Under the pieces are notes generated by a model. The model was not told where the DNA came from. It saw nothing but the letters and a program-made list of their open reading frames with translations, and ran no database searches. A stretch of 64,000 nt of DNA from Strix aluco (Eukaryota; Chordata; Aves; Strigiformes; Strigidae): contig NC_133935.1 of the NCBI RefSeq assembly GCF_031877795.1, positions 72,930,303 through 72,994,302 on the forward strand. The letters are read 5' to 3'. How positions within the stretch are numbered: position 1 is the first letter of the stretch; each line of letters starts with the position of its first letter. A program made the translations under genes and the position numbers. Below, in pieces: positions 46,561 through 60,700 of the stretch.

Positions 46561-49500
46561 AGCAGGAGTGGCGATGGCATTGCAGTGCGCTGCTGCAAGT
46601 GGTCATCGTTACTGTGGCGGCTTTTTATTTACAGTCTTCCATTTTCTTGGCGCAGCTGTAGCGGGTGTAAATAAAAGCAAGATGCCAGCGAAAGGAGGCC
46701 TTGGTCTCTATTCTTCTACATCGTTTTGCCAACACAGTCCCACTTTGGTCTATTGAGAGATCCTTAAATTATCTTCATGGAAATTTCTTTTCACAGGGTC
46801 TCAAAAAGCAGAACCTTCCAGTTCACTGGAAGGAAAAATATGTTAAAGCTACTTTGAAATGATCCTATTCACCATTAATTCATCATGTAAATAAATAGGA
46901 CAACTGTTCTATGGAATCACCACTGGTTTAATATGTAATCCAATCCAAAATTATTTACCACTACAAATCTTTTCAAAGATAAATTAATCCTAATTCTTCT
47001 TTTGAATATTTCTGTGACTTAGCTAACATTTAAAATGCAATTTATACAGCTGCTTTGTGAGGCTCATACTTCACTCACAGGGGATCTGGGATAAGTACTG
47101 TACTTGAGTGAAGTACTGTGAAAGCTGCAGTTAAAAATGTTACCGTGTAATCTTGTTGGGTTTTTTCCTGTTCCCAAGAATTTAAATTGGTTGGTGTAGA
47201 CAGATAACTGATTGGAAGTTGTGTCTTTCATTCAGCAGAGATATGCTATATGTTGTTGATAGATTGTGTGGTGTGTGTGGGGAGGAAGGGAACATCAATC
47301 ACTGAGCTGAATTCCTGTCTAGATTACAAATGTCAGGTTAGTAATAAATTCTGGTCTATCACCACTTGGCTATTTTTAGTAATTGAATCATGATTACAAA
47401 ACAGAAATATTTTGATAATTGATCAAGTTACATAAAAACACTAATCCTTTCACATAATAGCTTCTTGAATTGTCTAAACACTCAGCACCAGGCCAGCAAC
47501 TATCAGGAGACAAACACACTTAGTGTACATTGTGACCTTCAGTATTTCTTTGATTTTAATCTTCTGTTTTCCACTCTTTGGAACACAGTTTTCCTGAAAA
47601 AACACATGACCATTAATAAATGTGTTTCTCAAAGTTTCTCTGAAGCTGTATTCACAAATAGTCACAATTTTTCACTCCTTTGCTACAAGTTTGCTGTGTC
47701 CCAGCATAAAGCCTAGTTTTGAGAAGTATTACTAGTCTTAAAAACTGGATTGGTAGAAAGGATTTGGGCTTCTGCAGGGCTACCTGGTTGAGAATGGTGT
47801 TAGCTGGCATAGTGGAGGGATGTGAATGATTTGCCTTTGATAGAGGAAAGGCATTGCTATTTGTTTTTTGCATAAGAGACACTATTTCAGGGTTCAGGAG
47901 AGGTCTGAACTCTCTCCTAGAGAGAGATAAGCCATATGTGAGCTGATGTTGATACTAGGATATCATAACACGTAACAAGTTTGACATATTCTTACTAATA
48001 TTTTATCAGAATTTTTCAAGTTCTTGTGACCCTTGTGATGTTACAAATATACTAATAGCATGCATGTAAGTTGATGCTTAATCAGCAGAACAAGGTTTCC
48101 CAAACTTACTGTGAAATCTGTGTAGGTAAGTATGCACATTTGATTGTTTGGGCTCCATAAGAAATAAATCTTTACAGTTTTCTTGAAATTATTCCCTTGA
48201 TGTTCTGCCAGGCCAAACAGGTTGTAAGAAAATCTTGGAAAATTGCTAGGAAGGTTTTGCTTTATAAGACTATTGTTTTGATTTTAATAATAAAGAACAT
48301 TAACACCATGTTTTGGTGGTTTGGGTTTTTTTTTATTTTATTTTACAGTGTCTGTGGCTTTCTGTAACAATTTGAATATGATTGGTGAGAGGTGAACCTA
48401 GCAAAAATAACAACTGTTAATTAAGCTTTATCTAGTCAAAGAATAATCTGGCAATCACGAGAATTTCAATTCATTTTCAGGACACTTCAGCAAGGCAATC
48501 TGGAGGAGTCAGGATACTCTTATGTGACCTTAACGTGTCCAGTAGGTCCAATGCATCCCAGCTCTTTAAACAGGAATTGTATTTCTGCACAGACCTGCCC
48601 ACGCAGTGAATGGAGATGCTGTAGCCACCCATGCCTGTCGATAGCCGTGTTTTTTTTCAGACTGTGTTCCTGCATGACAATGCATTTTTCTGAAACTCCT
48701 AGCACATGGCACTTCTTTCATGTCCGTCTGACTAAGCCACAACTTCCGGCATCTCTGTAATCCCCTTCCCAGCTCTCTCCACATCTTCCTTGTCCCAGTC
48801 TATGTCCCTGTGAGTACCTGTGGACCTTCACAAAACATTCTTTTCCTTGCCAGGGTACCTGAATCAGCTGCTTCTCTTCCCTCTCCCACTGTCTCAATTC
48901 CCAACTTCAAATTGACCCCGGCTTCCCCAAAGCTCTGTTCCTTTTCCACCCTGTTCTCTGTTGCAGGCTGCTTACCCTTCAAGATAGAGCAGAGAGTCTG
49001 AGGTACCATCTGGCTCGATGTTCAGAGACACCTACTCCTTTTGACTCCGCTGCAGGGAGCCCAGGGTAATGGTGACAAACTATCTGGTGAGAAAGGATGG
49101 GCAGTGTGCAAGCAAACCAGTTGCTGTTGAAATACGCTCTGCACAGATGGTCAGTAAGGGAAGGATTGCTTCCTGCCACCTTCTGCCAAAAAGCAACTGC
49201 TTCGATAATAGCGTTTGAAAGCAAGAGGTATTTCCTTCTCTCCAGGTTTGTTGCTGGCATTTCCTGTGCTTGGCTGGGTTTCCATCGTACCCAGCTGCTC
49301 CTGCCTGGCAATGACAACACTCCCCTTCCATATGACAAGGGAAGATCAGGAAAGTGAAGGGAGACATTAATTTTCTGCTTTATCCCATCTGGTACAATTA
49401 ATTACCTGAGAGGAAGATAAAGCAGAGGTTATATATTCTTGATCCTAGGCAAATGATATAAAACTAGTTCCCAACTTGCCAGCATGAAATATTATTCCCG

Positions 49501-52500
49501 TGCTACTGTTACTCTGGTTCCTGTTAGGGTCCATGACAAAATCTAGTCATTCCCCTCACTTATTTTACTCATGACTTACGTGTGATGCTTCCTGTGTTTG
49601 TACAGATTCCAGATGTTACAGAATAGACACAGATAAAATAAGCATCTGATAGTCAGCCAGCCATCATTCTGTCATACTTCTAGGTAATTAACATGTATAT
49701 GTTGATAGATTTAAATACTCTCCAGAAGCCTTTGTATTAAATTTTGTTTGGTACGGAAAGTGGAGAATCTCCAAAATGTCAGTTTAGCTGTTTATGTTGC
49801 CAAGTTAGGCAAAAGAAGGTGTGTGTAGCTGTGCATATGTGTATGTGACTGAGCTCTGGTTCGTCTAACGCCTGTCTGCTCTGCACCGTCTTCTGCAACC
49901 CAGGACCTTGTGGGTGACCACAGGAGAGGGACTATGTGAGAGTGCTGTTGTGGTGCACAGCCAAACACCATGCATATCACAGGTATTGGTGACTACAGAT
50001 GGAAAACACCAGATTTTGCAGTTATTTCACCATGCAGACCTTTCTGTTTTTGCAGCTTCCTGAAGCTTTATTCATTTCAGTCAAAACATACTTTTCCAGA
50101 TTTCTAGTGATTTTTGTTTTCCAATTATATGAGAAGGAAACCATTTCTTTCAGCCAACAAAGCAATGCAAGAGAAAAGTGATTTTCAGTCCATCTCACTT
50201 TTGCTAACCAAAATTAACTAAATGAACCAAAATTATTTTATTCCAGGTCAATCTAAAACATAATATTTAATTTGCAGTTCTTGTAAAAAATAAGGAGAAA
50301 CTCTGCGAGAAGACTTCTTTCATTTCAGAGACCGGTAGTTTGGACACTCCCCAGGACAATGGAAGAGCTGGTTTCACTTTGTGCTTCCGAGCGGAGGACC
50401 AGAGCCAGTGGTTCCCATGGGAGCTCTAACCACTGGGCTTTGGTGGCTCTGCTGCTGCTCTCGCTACTGCTGCCACGTCGTTTTCCTTCAGTGGACATGT
50501 TTTTCTCTCCACTGTTTTCTGCCCTCAGACTGAAGCTGTCATCCTCCTGTCTGTCAGGTTGTCCTCCCAATGGTCTCAGTTTTCTAAGGTTTTTTTGGAG
50601 CTTGTGGAATTGACTGTTTTCTCTTTGTTTCTTCTTTAAATTGTGGTCTCCTGGGTTCTGATTTTTGTTTATTTCCCCCAAAAAAACCCTCAAACATACA
50701 CCTTAGTTACGAAAGAGACTAGAGTATGGAATATTTCTGCACTGGTAACAAAACATTTCTAAGCCAGTAGGCCGCAAAGGTTCTTCAGGGGCCAGAGAGG
50801 TTTTCTGAGCCCAGAGTAATTTCTAAACAACATCAGTTTAACCTTTGCAGAAGACTTTACTTTAACCTAGAGAAAAATACTTGGGATAATTTAGGCTGAT
50901 AAGTATGAAAAATCTAATAATAGGGATTTAAAACAGAACATTACCACAAATCTGGGTGAATAAAAATAGGACAATCTTTTCTTAACATTTTCAACAGCAC
51001 GGAGACCATTAGCTGAATAAGAGCACTGTTGTGCCCTATTACCAGATACTCTGGTAGAAAAAGGTTTCCACTGAGAAGCTTTGTTATTTTATGTTGCAGG
51101 GCAATGGCTGTCATGTGGAAAACTGTTGCCGCCATCCTAGCTCTGTGTATATTGTCCTTGCACAAATTGTACTTTAAAGCTATAATAGAATTTTAATCTC
51201 TGGTTTGCTAAGGGGTTTCTCTGGTCTTTTATTTGTTTGTCCCAATATGGCTTGAAATTTTAGAACAAAGAATGATTGATTCTTCAAAGCATATAGGTAA
51301 ATCTAATTCAACAACTGCTCTTTGTGCTGCCTGAATCTGCTTTCTGAGTTAATTTGTTGACAGAGTTGGAAGGACCTTACCCTCTGGCCCCTGTGTTGTG
51401 TGTACTTTGCAGTTTTTGTTTTCTTGAAGAAAGTAATTGAACAAATGTCTTTGCAAAAAATCTTTAGTCAAGTTGTCTTTAAAAATAGTGATTTTTTGTG
51501 TCTAATGTGAAGCACCTTGCCTTGTGTGGCTTGAAACGAACACCACTTCTCTGAGAAGCAAACCTTTCCATATAGCTAAAATAGTGAGACATGCAAAGCA
51601 AGTATTAGCTTTTAAGAATCTTTTCCAGTTATCTTATTTGCAGAGACTTTAGATTATTCATGATAAAGATATTAATATAAATATAGCTGCTCTTAACTCC
51701 TACAAGTCCAATACAACTCTCCCTTTTTAGTGAAGACCCAGTTTTAGAAGAGAAAATGTGCATGGTTAATTCCTACAGTTGTGGGGTTCATGTATATAGC
51801 CTGTAGCACTTTCGTTAAAGCCTCAAAATGCAGTTTTCTCCTCCTAATCATGGAGGAAACTTGTATGTGGGCTTCATGGGGCCAAATAAAGCCAGGAAGT
51901 CAGAGAATGTGCTTGGGAGGGTAAATCTGCTTTCCTTGGTGTACTTCCTCTTAGTTCCCCTGTGGAAGGTCAGCAGGGTCACAGCAGAACACCCCGGCAG
52001 CCGTGGGTGACAACAACCCATAGGAGCAAATACTCCAGGGTGAAGCACTTCTCCGGTCTGTGTCTTTGTTGGTGTCTCAAAATCCATAGTGGAGCCAACA
52101 GAGGTTCTCTAAACAGCTGTGGAAACACTGCTGTGTTCAAGAAAAGAGGAGGGAAAGAGTGGGCCACACAAAAGGAGAGTTATTTGCAGCTCCCCAGGCT
52201 GGACTCACTTTGCGTTCCCACCTGGAGGGCACCTTCATAAGGGGGATGACAGTTCCAAAGATTTTTGCAGTTTACTATTCAGGTATAAGAAATCATCACT
52301 AGAGAAATGTATCTAAAAGCTCACTGTAGCTATCCTCACAATGTACAAAAAAATCAAAGCCATATCTCAGGACCTGAAGAACCATGGTTACTGCCACAAA
52401 GGGGGAAAGACTATTCATGGGGTCAGTGGTAGGGGGACAGGCCCCTTTGGGAGGGCATCCAGAGCACCTAGGAGTTAGCTTCACCATATGGCTGTGCTGA

Positions 52501-55500
52501 TCTAACTGCCCTCCACTGCTGGAGCTCTCTTCAGCCTTTCTCCACATCCCTGGTATCAATACTGCTATGTCTCTGATCCACGCAATGTGTCATCAATGGG
52601 TGTAGTCCCGTGGCATCTGGATATGGTGGCCAGAGCTGGGTACTGGTAACAGGGTTCATTGATACCCCCAGGCTCAATAAAGGGTGAAGCAGGCTTGGGG
52701 TTCATCCAGGAGGTCCAGTTGAGAGGTTAAGAAGAGGAGTCCAGAGGCAGAGCTGTAGACCAGGCTGTAACATGTTGTGGAGTTTGGAAAAGCTCTTTTG
52801 CTTCCTTTTCCTCATATGTGTCCTCTGTTGTTTCCTCCTGAGCATATTACTTTTCTTTTTGCGTATTAGTCACCTCTGCTGTGTTTTCATGCACAGTAGT
52901 CCATTTTTCTTTTGAATTTAGGGAGAATAATTGTTTCTTATTAATAGGCCAATAAGCAATGAAAAGTGAAAAATTTCAAGCACTTCTGTTTATTGATGTG
53001 AGAAGGTTCCTAGAAACAGCCTTGTCCAGTTGTACTGCATGAAGTCACTGATTCTGAATAAATTAATATGAGATCGCAACAAGGTATGTGCTGCCAGTTG
53101 TACTGCAGCTTTGAAGTGTCAGGACCTTAGGAAATAACACGAAATGTTATATCTTGAATATATATGTTTTGAATAGCACTTTGAAAATCTGTATTTTAAA
53201 ACAATACAGTTCATGATTATCTGTCTTTTTTCTCTTTAGTGTTGATGACAACCATCAGCATCACTGTGTCTGCCAGGAGTTAATACTCAAGTTGAAACTG
53301 GATTTCATGTTTGTAGTGAAAAAAACAAAGACTTCAAGTATCTGACTTGCACACAAAAGGTGAAGGGCACCATGGGGTGCTGTGACTATTAGGAAATGAA
53401 GAAGTTTCTCATAAATCATAAATAGACTTTGCATCCTTTTGAAATGTGGAAAAGCTTGTTTAAACAATTATTAAATACAATTTTAAAAGTAGCTGTTTTC
53501 TCCAGGATGCAAGATATGGAGAAGCAGACAGCTGGTGGGACACAGAGGCAAAGAGGCTGGGAGACAGGGTGGCCTCCCTCTCCCCCTGCTCCTGAGCTTT
53601 GCAGCGTATTCTTCTGCTGTCATTAGCTCCCTCCTGATCAGATCTGTCAAATAAAATACTTCTCTTATTTTATTGTAAGCTTATACTTCATTCTGGTTTT
53701 ATTATTCAGTGCTACAATTCTCCCAATGTGTAGAAAATGCACAGTCTTTGCATTTGAGAAATGGCGCTTTAAGCATATACTCAAAGAAATGAGAGCAGAA
53801 ACAAAAGAGGAGAGAGGAATGTGGCAAGATGGTTTTGCTTTTTGGACCATTAGATTTCATTTAAGATTTTGGCCAGTTCTATATGGATGGATTCATCTCA
53901 GTACACTTTAGTTGCTTAAAATACAGGCATCTGTCCTAAGCTAGGGAACTGGGCTGCCCTTAACCAAAGGAAAGCAGCAGATATTTCTAAAGGGGGATTT
54001 ATCCCTTTAAGGTAAGTATCTAAAGAAGGTGGTAGGATGGACCCTGTAGGGATCCCTGTCTTTCTTCTTTGACGCTAAAGGAAGCCCAGGTGATTTGTTT
54101 AGATTAAATACTTTTCACATGGCAAGAATAATCCCAGGCTCAAATAATTTTATTTCTTATTGAAACTATAAAGAAAAACAGAATTATTTTTTTCCTGATG
54201 TTTTTCACCTTTTCATTACAGGAGAAAAAAATCCATATACTCAAAGCGACATTTTTTTCAGAATGTCCATCAGAGGAGAATGCGTACCTGTAGGGGCTGA
54301 TGCCAGCTGCCCGTCAGCTGGCATCCCGAGGCCAGGCTCTGAAGCGTGGCTGCCCTCTTCCCTCACTGCTGGTTGGTGTCTGTGAAGTGAATATATGCTG
54401 AAGTGCTAGCAATTCCTGTCCTTTGTGTGTATTACGGATATGCCTTGGGCTTAAGAAAGGACAACTGTAGGACCTGTGATGACTTGAAAAATCACGCACC
54501 AGTGCTATCTACCCTCCAGCCAGCATGGGATGAGTGATGCATTATAAATCCAGATCCCTTACTAGTGGAGAGATTAAAGAAGCAAGGAAGAAGTTTCTTA
54601 ATCCCTGCCTCAAGCAGTTTAAAACCTCCTCCTTGCTTGGGGTCCTACATAAATCAAAACACAGGACCAGCTATATTCTGCAAATAAATCTTCCTTGATA
54701 TTTACTTCTCACATAACTTCTCTGTAACAAAGTCTGAATTCCCTACCAAATATGCTAATAAAATGTCAACCATTCTATAATTTAGTAGCATCATAATAAT
54801 AATACTTTCTTCAGTTATATGTCACTCTTTCAGAGAGCACTTGATATACTGCTTACACATAAAAAGTAAAATTAATATCTTAATATATCATTTAGTCTTT
54901 TATTTCTTAATACTGAAACCCACTAAATATAAACCATCTGTACAATAATTAATCATGCATGAATACAAACCAAATGCAGATTAAATTAGCCTGAAAAAAG
55001 TCTCCCACAAGTGATTTCCACATGCACTTGAGGAAAATAATTTCAAAAAATGAGAGTATGTGAATTATTTCTGCTAGAGTGAACAATCGTAGTAATGACA
55101 GAGGACACTTAGCACTGAGCATTGCAATGAGATTAAAGAACACATATCTTTTCTTCTTCTGAAAGAACAGAAACTATCAAAAGTGATGATTAGTTTATAA
55201 AACATATTTTACACATATAGAAAATCTTCTATCTGAGGATGTGATGATACTTTACAGACAATCATGAATTAAGCCTTACAAGCAGTCAGAGGAGAACTGG
55301 TAATAAATATATCACAACTGAAAATGTGTACCCGAGACAACCTGCCATTTTGAAAACTGGAATACAAGTGCCACATTTGGCACCAAAGACACCAAAAAAC
55401 AATGGCCACTTCTGTGCATGAGCTGGTGAATGCCATTTTGGAGCTGGTCCATCACCACATTTCCTGCGACTGCACTGTACCCCACACGCCACTGCTGTGG

Positions 55501-55900
55501 GCAGTTACAGGCAAAGCTTGTGCTGAAATGCAAAGCCGTGACTCAAGTTATCACATTGACTTTAGCTTTAAATTGAAAAAACTAGTGCTCATGGCAGTGA
55601 TCAAGAGCTTGAGCTAGTTTGAAGCTGGCTTGATACATCCACACGGGTGCAGTCACAGCTTTCAGGTAGGCATGTCACCTCAAAAGCCCAAATTAGCCCT
55701 TCCAGACTTTTTGCACCCCTACTGTGAGGAGTCATCCTTTCTAGCCCATGTTCAGACAAACCAGTGCCACTAGACTTCTGATGTTAAGTAGCTGTAAAGA
55801 CTTAGATGTTTGGTTGCAAAGCAGACCAACTGAACAGTTGTTTAAATAACAATTAAAGGGTTGTTTGCCAGCATTTTAAGAATCCCAGCCTTCTCTTTTC
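46561..55900. other. AT-rich stretch between the second island and LAMB4
   Basis: I found no coding exon with splice support. The open frames are short and without domains. An 11-bp perfect inverted repeat lies at 54,299-54,325. A segment at about 50,335-50,480 has the look of an old dispersed repeat but I cannot assign it. Confidence 0.45.
54299..54325. repeat. Perfect inverted repeat, 11-bp arms, 5-nt loop
   Basis: GATGCCAGCTG, loop CCCGT, then CAGCTGGCATC. The arms are GC-rich for the region and would form a stable short hairpin. No gene is attached. Confidence 0.95.
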
Positions 55901-57741
55901 AGTTGCATGAACTTTTTCTGCCATGAACTTAACCTCTCACAATTTTCTTTCACTGCACATATTTGCTGATGCCAGAAGCTCCGGCAGAAAGAGTTCACAA
56001 ATCAAGCCTTTGGCAGGTTGCAGGCTGGGTCTTATTCTCACCTACACCTTGGTGCCTCGGGGGACGCGCTGTCTTCTCCAGCTGAAGCACACAGGTATGC
56101 CTTTGCTTGCTTCCCTCAGTCGGTTGTGCTCATTTCCAGCTGAAACACTTGGCTGCCTGAAACCCAGGTAAGACCTCTTCAGTATTTAATTTTCCTGCTA
56201 AGTATGGAACTAAAGTATGTTGAGGTTTTGCTGATCCTTGCTTCTCTGTTAAAGGGAATTATGTTTAAAGAGTATCATTGGTACTGAATGTCACGGTGTT
56301 AGGCAGGGTAGGGACTAGGATGCGTACCTACCAAGATTGCTCTTACTGTGGATATTTCACTACAGTGCTGTTGCAGTGGCTGCAGCTTAAGTCATCTCTG
56401 AGTCTGTCAATTATTCTGACAGAGTATAAAATTTAAAGTCCAACACAGCAGGAAAATGTTTGCTCAATTTTGCCTTAGACACCAGCTCTGCTGCTTGCTC
56501 TGTCTGTAGCTGGGGAGCCAGGTGCAGCTGCACGGATGTTCACCAGCATCGTCTCGCCGTCACACGCTGGGCTCTCTGCAGTCATGGCAGGGGAGAGGAG
56601 CTGAAGCAGCATGAGAGGCTGGTGACCCCTGATAGCTTTCCCTACCTGTGGTTGCTGAAATAGCCATCTAGGTATGGCTGTTGTATCATGTGCTGTATAG
56701 AGCCACGTGAACCAAGCCTCTGTGGAGCCTGTAACATCTGAAATACTTTGAATGTCTTTGCTTATGTTCCCCCGACTCTGAGGAGGATATTTCATTTTAG
56801 CTCATTCAGCAACAACTGTATGAAGGTGAGGAGCAGGAATGGAGCCGGGAAGCAGCACTTTGGGCAGGCTCACATGGGGATGCCCCAGCAGCTGGAGCTG
56901 CATCAGGGCCCGCTGGCCCTGCTGGTGCCTATAGGTGGAGAAAGAGGTGGAAGGCACAAAGATGGGGAGCAGGCTGTGGTTTGGGAGCTCTACTTGGTGG
57001 CAGGATGCTGGGTTGTCTTTTATACCCCTGTCTGCCTTCTGTTTTTCCAACAGAGGTTTTGTGTTGGCAAGTCTTACTTTCTTCCAGGTGAGTAGGAAGA
57101 GGAAGGATGTGAAGTAAATGCCACAATGAACGTCCCTTGGGTTCACGCTGAGATTCCCCCCTATACGAGTCTTCTGTGTTCATACTGACATTACCTGGTT
57201 TTCTTCACCACACTTTAAGATGTGGTTATAATCTTGTCTCTGACAAAATTTATAACACCTGACATCAGACATTTCTCAGTGGCATTTTCATTAGGACCTC
57301 AGTCTTTGGTTTAGGTTAATGAAAAGAAACAAGAACCACCAGAGAAGGAATTAGTTCTCTGCAAACAGCCCTGCTGAATCTAGTTAGGATTAAATAGCTT
57401 GTATTTAAATTCTACAATATTTTTGCTGATAGCATTCTGATTTTATTTTACACTAAGTGTGAATATGTTTTCACAGTCTTCTCCAAAAGCCCTTGTGAGT
57501 CATTCCTCTGCTTTCATCCTGGTTTCAGTGCCAAAATTTCCGTCATGAGAAATTTTTGCTAGAACAAAATCAAAGCCATGGTTTCCTTTTAATCTTTATA
57601 TTTTTATTATGGCCCTGTCACTTTACTAAAGGCTAGCTCTGGGTAAGCCTACACGCAAGGGGTGCCTTGGTGAGGCAGAGCACGGAGTGACCCACCAGTT
57701 TGTCTCTTGCAGCGGTACCAGTTTGAGTTTCACAGGGAGGC
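55901..57741 (+). other. LAMB4: Candidate LAMB4 5' UTR exons
   Basis: Several plus-strand splice-like pairs lie just upstream of the LAMB4 start exon. The best is a 34-bp candidate at 57,054-57,087, with acceptor TTTTTCCAACAG and donor GTGAGT. A donor-like CCCAG|GTAAGAC lies at 56,168. The start-codon exon has a CAG acceptor at 57,710-57,712, so at least one upstream non-coding exon must exist. Which of these is used cannot be decided from sequence. Confidence 0.35.
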
Positions 57742-57775
57742 ATGAGGCTGGGGCTGGCCATCCTGCTACACCTCA
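57713..57775 (+). CDS. LAMB4: LAMB4 start-codon exon
   Basis: The exon begins after TCTTGCAG, has 29 bp of 5' UTR, ATG at 57,742-57,744 and 11 codons (MRLGLAILLHL), then one base before the GTAAGT donor. That base joins the next exon to make a second Met. Hydrophobic residues form most of the signal peptide. Confidence 0.88.
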
Positions 57776-60700
57776 GTAAGTACGGATGTTACAGTTACTG
57801 AGGCCAGTTTTGAAATATTATCATGTGATTTACATATCTCTCCAAGATTTTGTTAGAGTGCTTCTTTTAAGTACGCTATTAAGACATGTGACATTAAGTC
57901 CTTATTCCCCACTCTTGCCTAGGAGCTAGGAGTGATATGAAACCTTTAAGTACAAAGAAAAGATATGTGTTGTAACTGAGTCTGAATCAGGTCCTGAAGG
58001 GCCAGTCAATATCTGCTAATGAATAATGAGCATGGATCTGCATAAATAAAGAACAAGCTAACCAAACTTAGGCGTTGCTTTATACCTAAAGAGTCAAGCG
58101 TCACTCATCATCTGAAGTATAGCCTGAGCCATAGACTGAAATCTGTCTGTAAAATACTGTATTTTTACTGTTGTAATTGCATTACTGTTTCTAGTGTTCT
58201 GTGGGATCTTCATGTATCAATTGGGGCTTTTTTAACTGCACTTTTTATTACAAGTTGAGCCAAGTAAAGCTGAACGGATAAAGCCTCCAAGGTACCCATT
58301 CCTGTTCAGGGTTTCAGGACAGAACTTGTTTAAAAGGACAAGCCCTGTAAGGGAAGTCTTAACATAATGGGGAAAATATTTAAAGTTGTTTCAGACAAAA
58401 TAAACAAAAAGATTAAAGAATTCAGAACTATTCTGTTTAATTATTAATGACCATTCCATGGGATCTGAATGGAGGGTTCTGGGACCACACCAGGGTGTTC
58501 ACTGCAAATCGTCAGAAAATCTAAGGGACCCCTGACATCAATCCTGGTCTCAGTTCCGCCATTATCACTTGGAAATAAACAGAACTCAGCAGAATTAATC
58601 CAAATCTGCCTCTGCTCACAGAGTCAATTAAAATGACTGTGATTCTCCTGCAAGAGTGCTGGCTATGGGTATGCCAGGTTAGGAAGTATAATAAATTATT
58701 GCTCATAGCAGATTGACATGTTTACTGCATAATAACATGCCAAGAATTTAAGTTTTAGCATAGATTTTCAATAGACTAGCTATATTTTTTATGATGATTT
58801 TGCAGCAGGTGAGTTCGTTACCAAAGGTCTTCCATATTCTACCAAATTATATTATTAAGAACAAAAGGAGTACAGGCAAAGGATAATTTAGTTTTCTCCT
58901 GATATTGGGATTTAACTGATTTTGTCTGGAGAATACTGCTGGATATATAAAACCATTTAATCTCTCTTTGGTCTTCTTTTGCGCTCAGTGCTGATAAGAC
59001 TCCGACATGCACAGGATGACTGTGATGCTGGGTCCTGCCACCCAGCTGTTGGGGACCTCCTCCTGGGTCGCAGCAAACAATTAACAGCCTCGTCAACCTG
59101 TGGAATGAACAGCCCTCAAAAGTACTGCATTATAGGCTACCTAGAGGTTGGTTTGCTCTTTCTTTTTTGATAAACTGAACTATGCTTACTAACAATATTC
59201 TCATCTGTAAAAGGAATTTGCCCAGACTATGAGGTTTCTGTTGGAGTTGTCTGAATAATCATCAGACAGTGTGACATTAGTCTGGTGGAAGGCTATGCCT
59301 TATTGCAGCACATATGGAGGTTTTGGCAGCAAACTAGCTCCACAGTGATGTATAGCTTCTCAAGAGCAAGAAACATCCATGAGATGCAAATGAACACAGG
59401 GATTTCTGAAGGAGCTTTGCTCTGTGAGACCTTTTCCCACTCATGCCTCAGAGGTGAAGACCACATTTTGCATGTGTGTGAGTGCAGGGGGAGTGCAGTC
59501 CTGCCAGCCATAGGCACTGCCTTGACGGACCTTCGCTGGAGGACATGTCCCATACAGTGTTGAAACCTGAGGCAGCCTGTTAGGGATTCATACCATGTCA
59601 TCTCATGTCTTTTGGTCTGAAATAAGATCAACATTGATAAAAGCAGAAAGCCATCTCCAACAGAGGAAAAACCTAATGGTGTAGTCCAGTCTTTGGCCAT
59701 GTGAGTGGGTAGGCAGATCCAAAACATGGATCATCAGAGGAATCCCTCTCTCTCCCTGGCCACAGCGATGGGGGCTGTGGGGGAGCAGTGGCCTTGTGGG
59801 AGCCACACCAAGCAGAAACAGGAATTGCCCTGTTGCACACCCTGGAGGACTTGGCCCCACTGAGCTAATAAATTATTGCAAATAGAAATATTTTCACTAA
59901 ATACCAGCTTAGGCTGAAGAGGAAGTTAATAAAATACAGCTTAATTTATAAGCAATTGAAATAATTACAGTTTATGACCTCCTGGCAAAATGGCAAGACA
60001 CATTTGCAGGGTAAAGCTCTGCCATACTGAGATGGCACCAAGCATATTTCCAAGTTACATATTGTAACCATGGTTTTCTGCAAAATGTGAATACCCCTTT
60101 CCTTTTCTGAAATGGCCTGAGTCTTGGCACTGCTTGTTAGACAGGCACAAAGAGCCGTCTCAGAGACATCATCTTTCTGGCCCTTAGCTGGATGATTGCC
60201 TTTTATTTTTGCTTTTTAAGAGGAGATCAAAGAGCAATAAAAAAATTAATATTTTCACTGGCCTGTACTTATCCTTTGAATTATGTAAATACAGACTCAT
60301 GAAAAGGAACGGCTGTTCCACAATAATCCCTGTGATTTAATGCTGCTTCAACATATCTTGACCCCTGATGAATGTCTACTAAAAAGGGTAAGAACTACAA
60401 ATTCTGCTGCTTTGCAGAGCTCGAGAGATAGAGGTTTATGCTCTGGCAATGTGTTCTGCTCTACCAGCTCGCCTTAAATGTGCAGGTCACCTATAGTGCA
60501 TGTCACCTCAATTCTCTTTCTCACCAGCACATTTTGAATGCTTTGCTGGAGGCAGGCCAGGAAGCTGTACATCTTGCATCCTGCAAAGTAAAGTTCTTCC
60601 TCCCCCAGTTCCCCTCCTGATGACCTGTGTCAGGCAGTCATGATGAGAGCAAACCTTACTTGTGAAAGTGCGTGTTAGTCAACATGGCAAGCTGCCAAGA

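Noticed and set aside
50325-50693. Opposed frames of 84 and 122 codons, one with a leucine-rich stretch that could look like a signal peptide
   Set aside because: The hydrophobic run comes from a CTG/CTC-rich patch; no splice support or domain was found and the segment resembles an old repeat.
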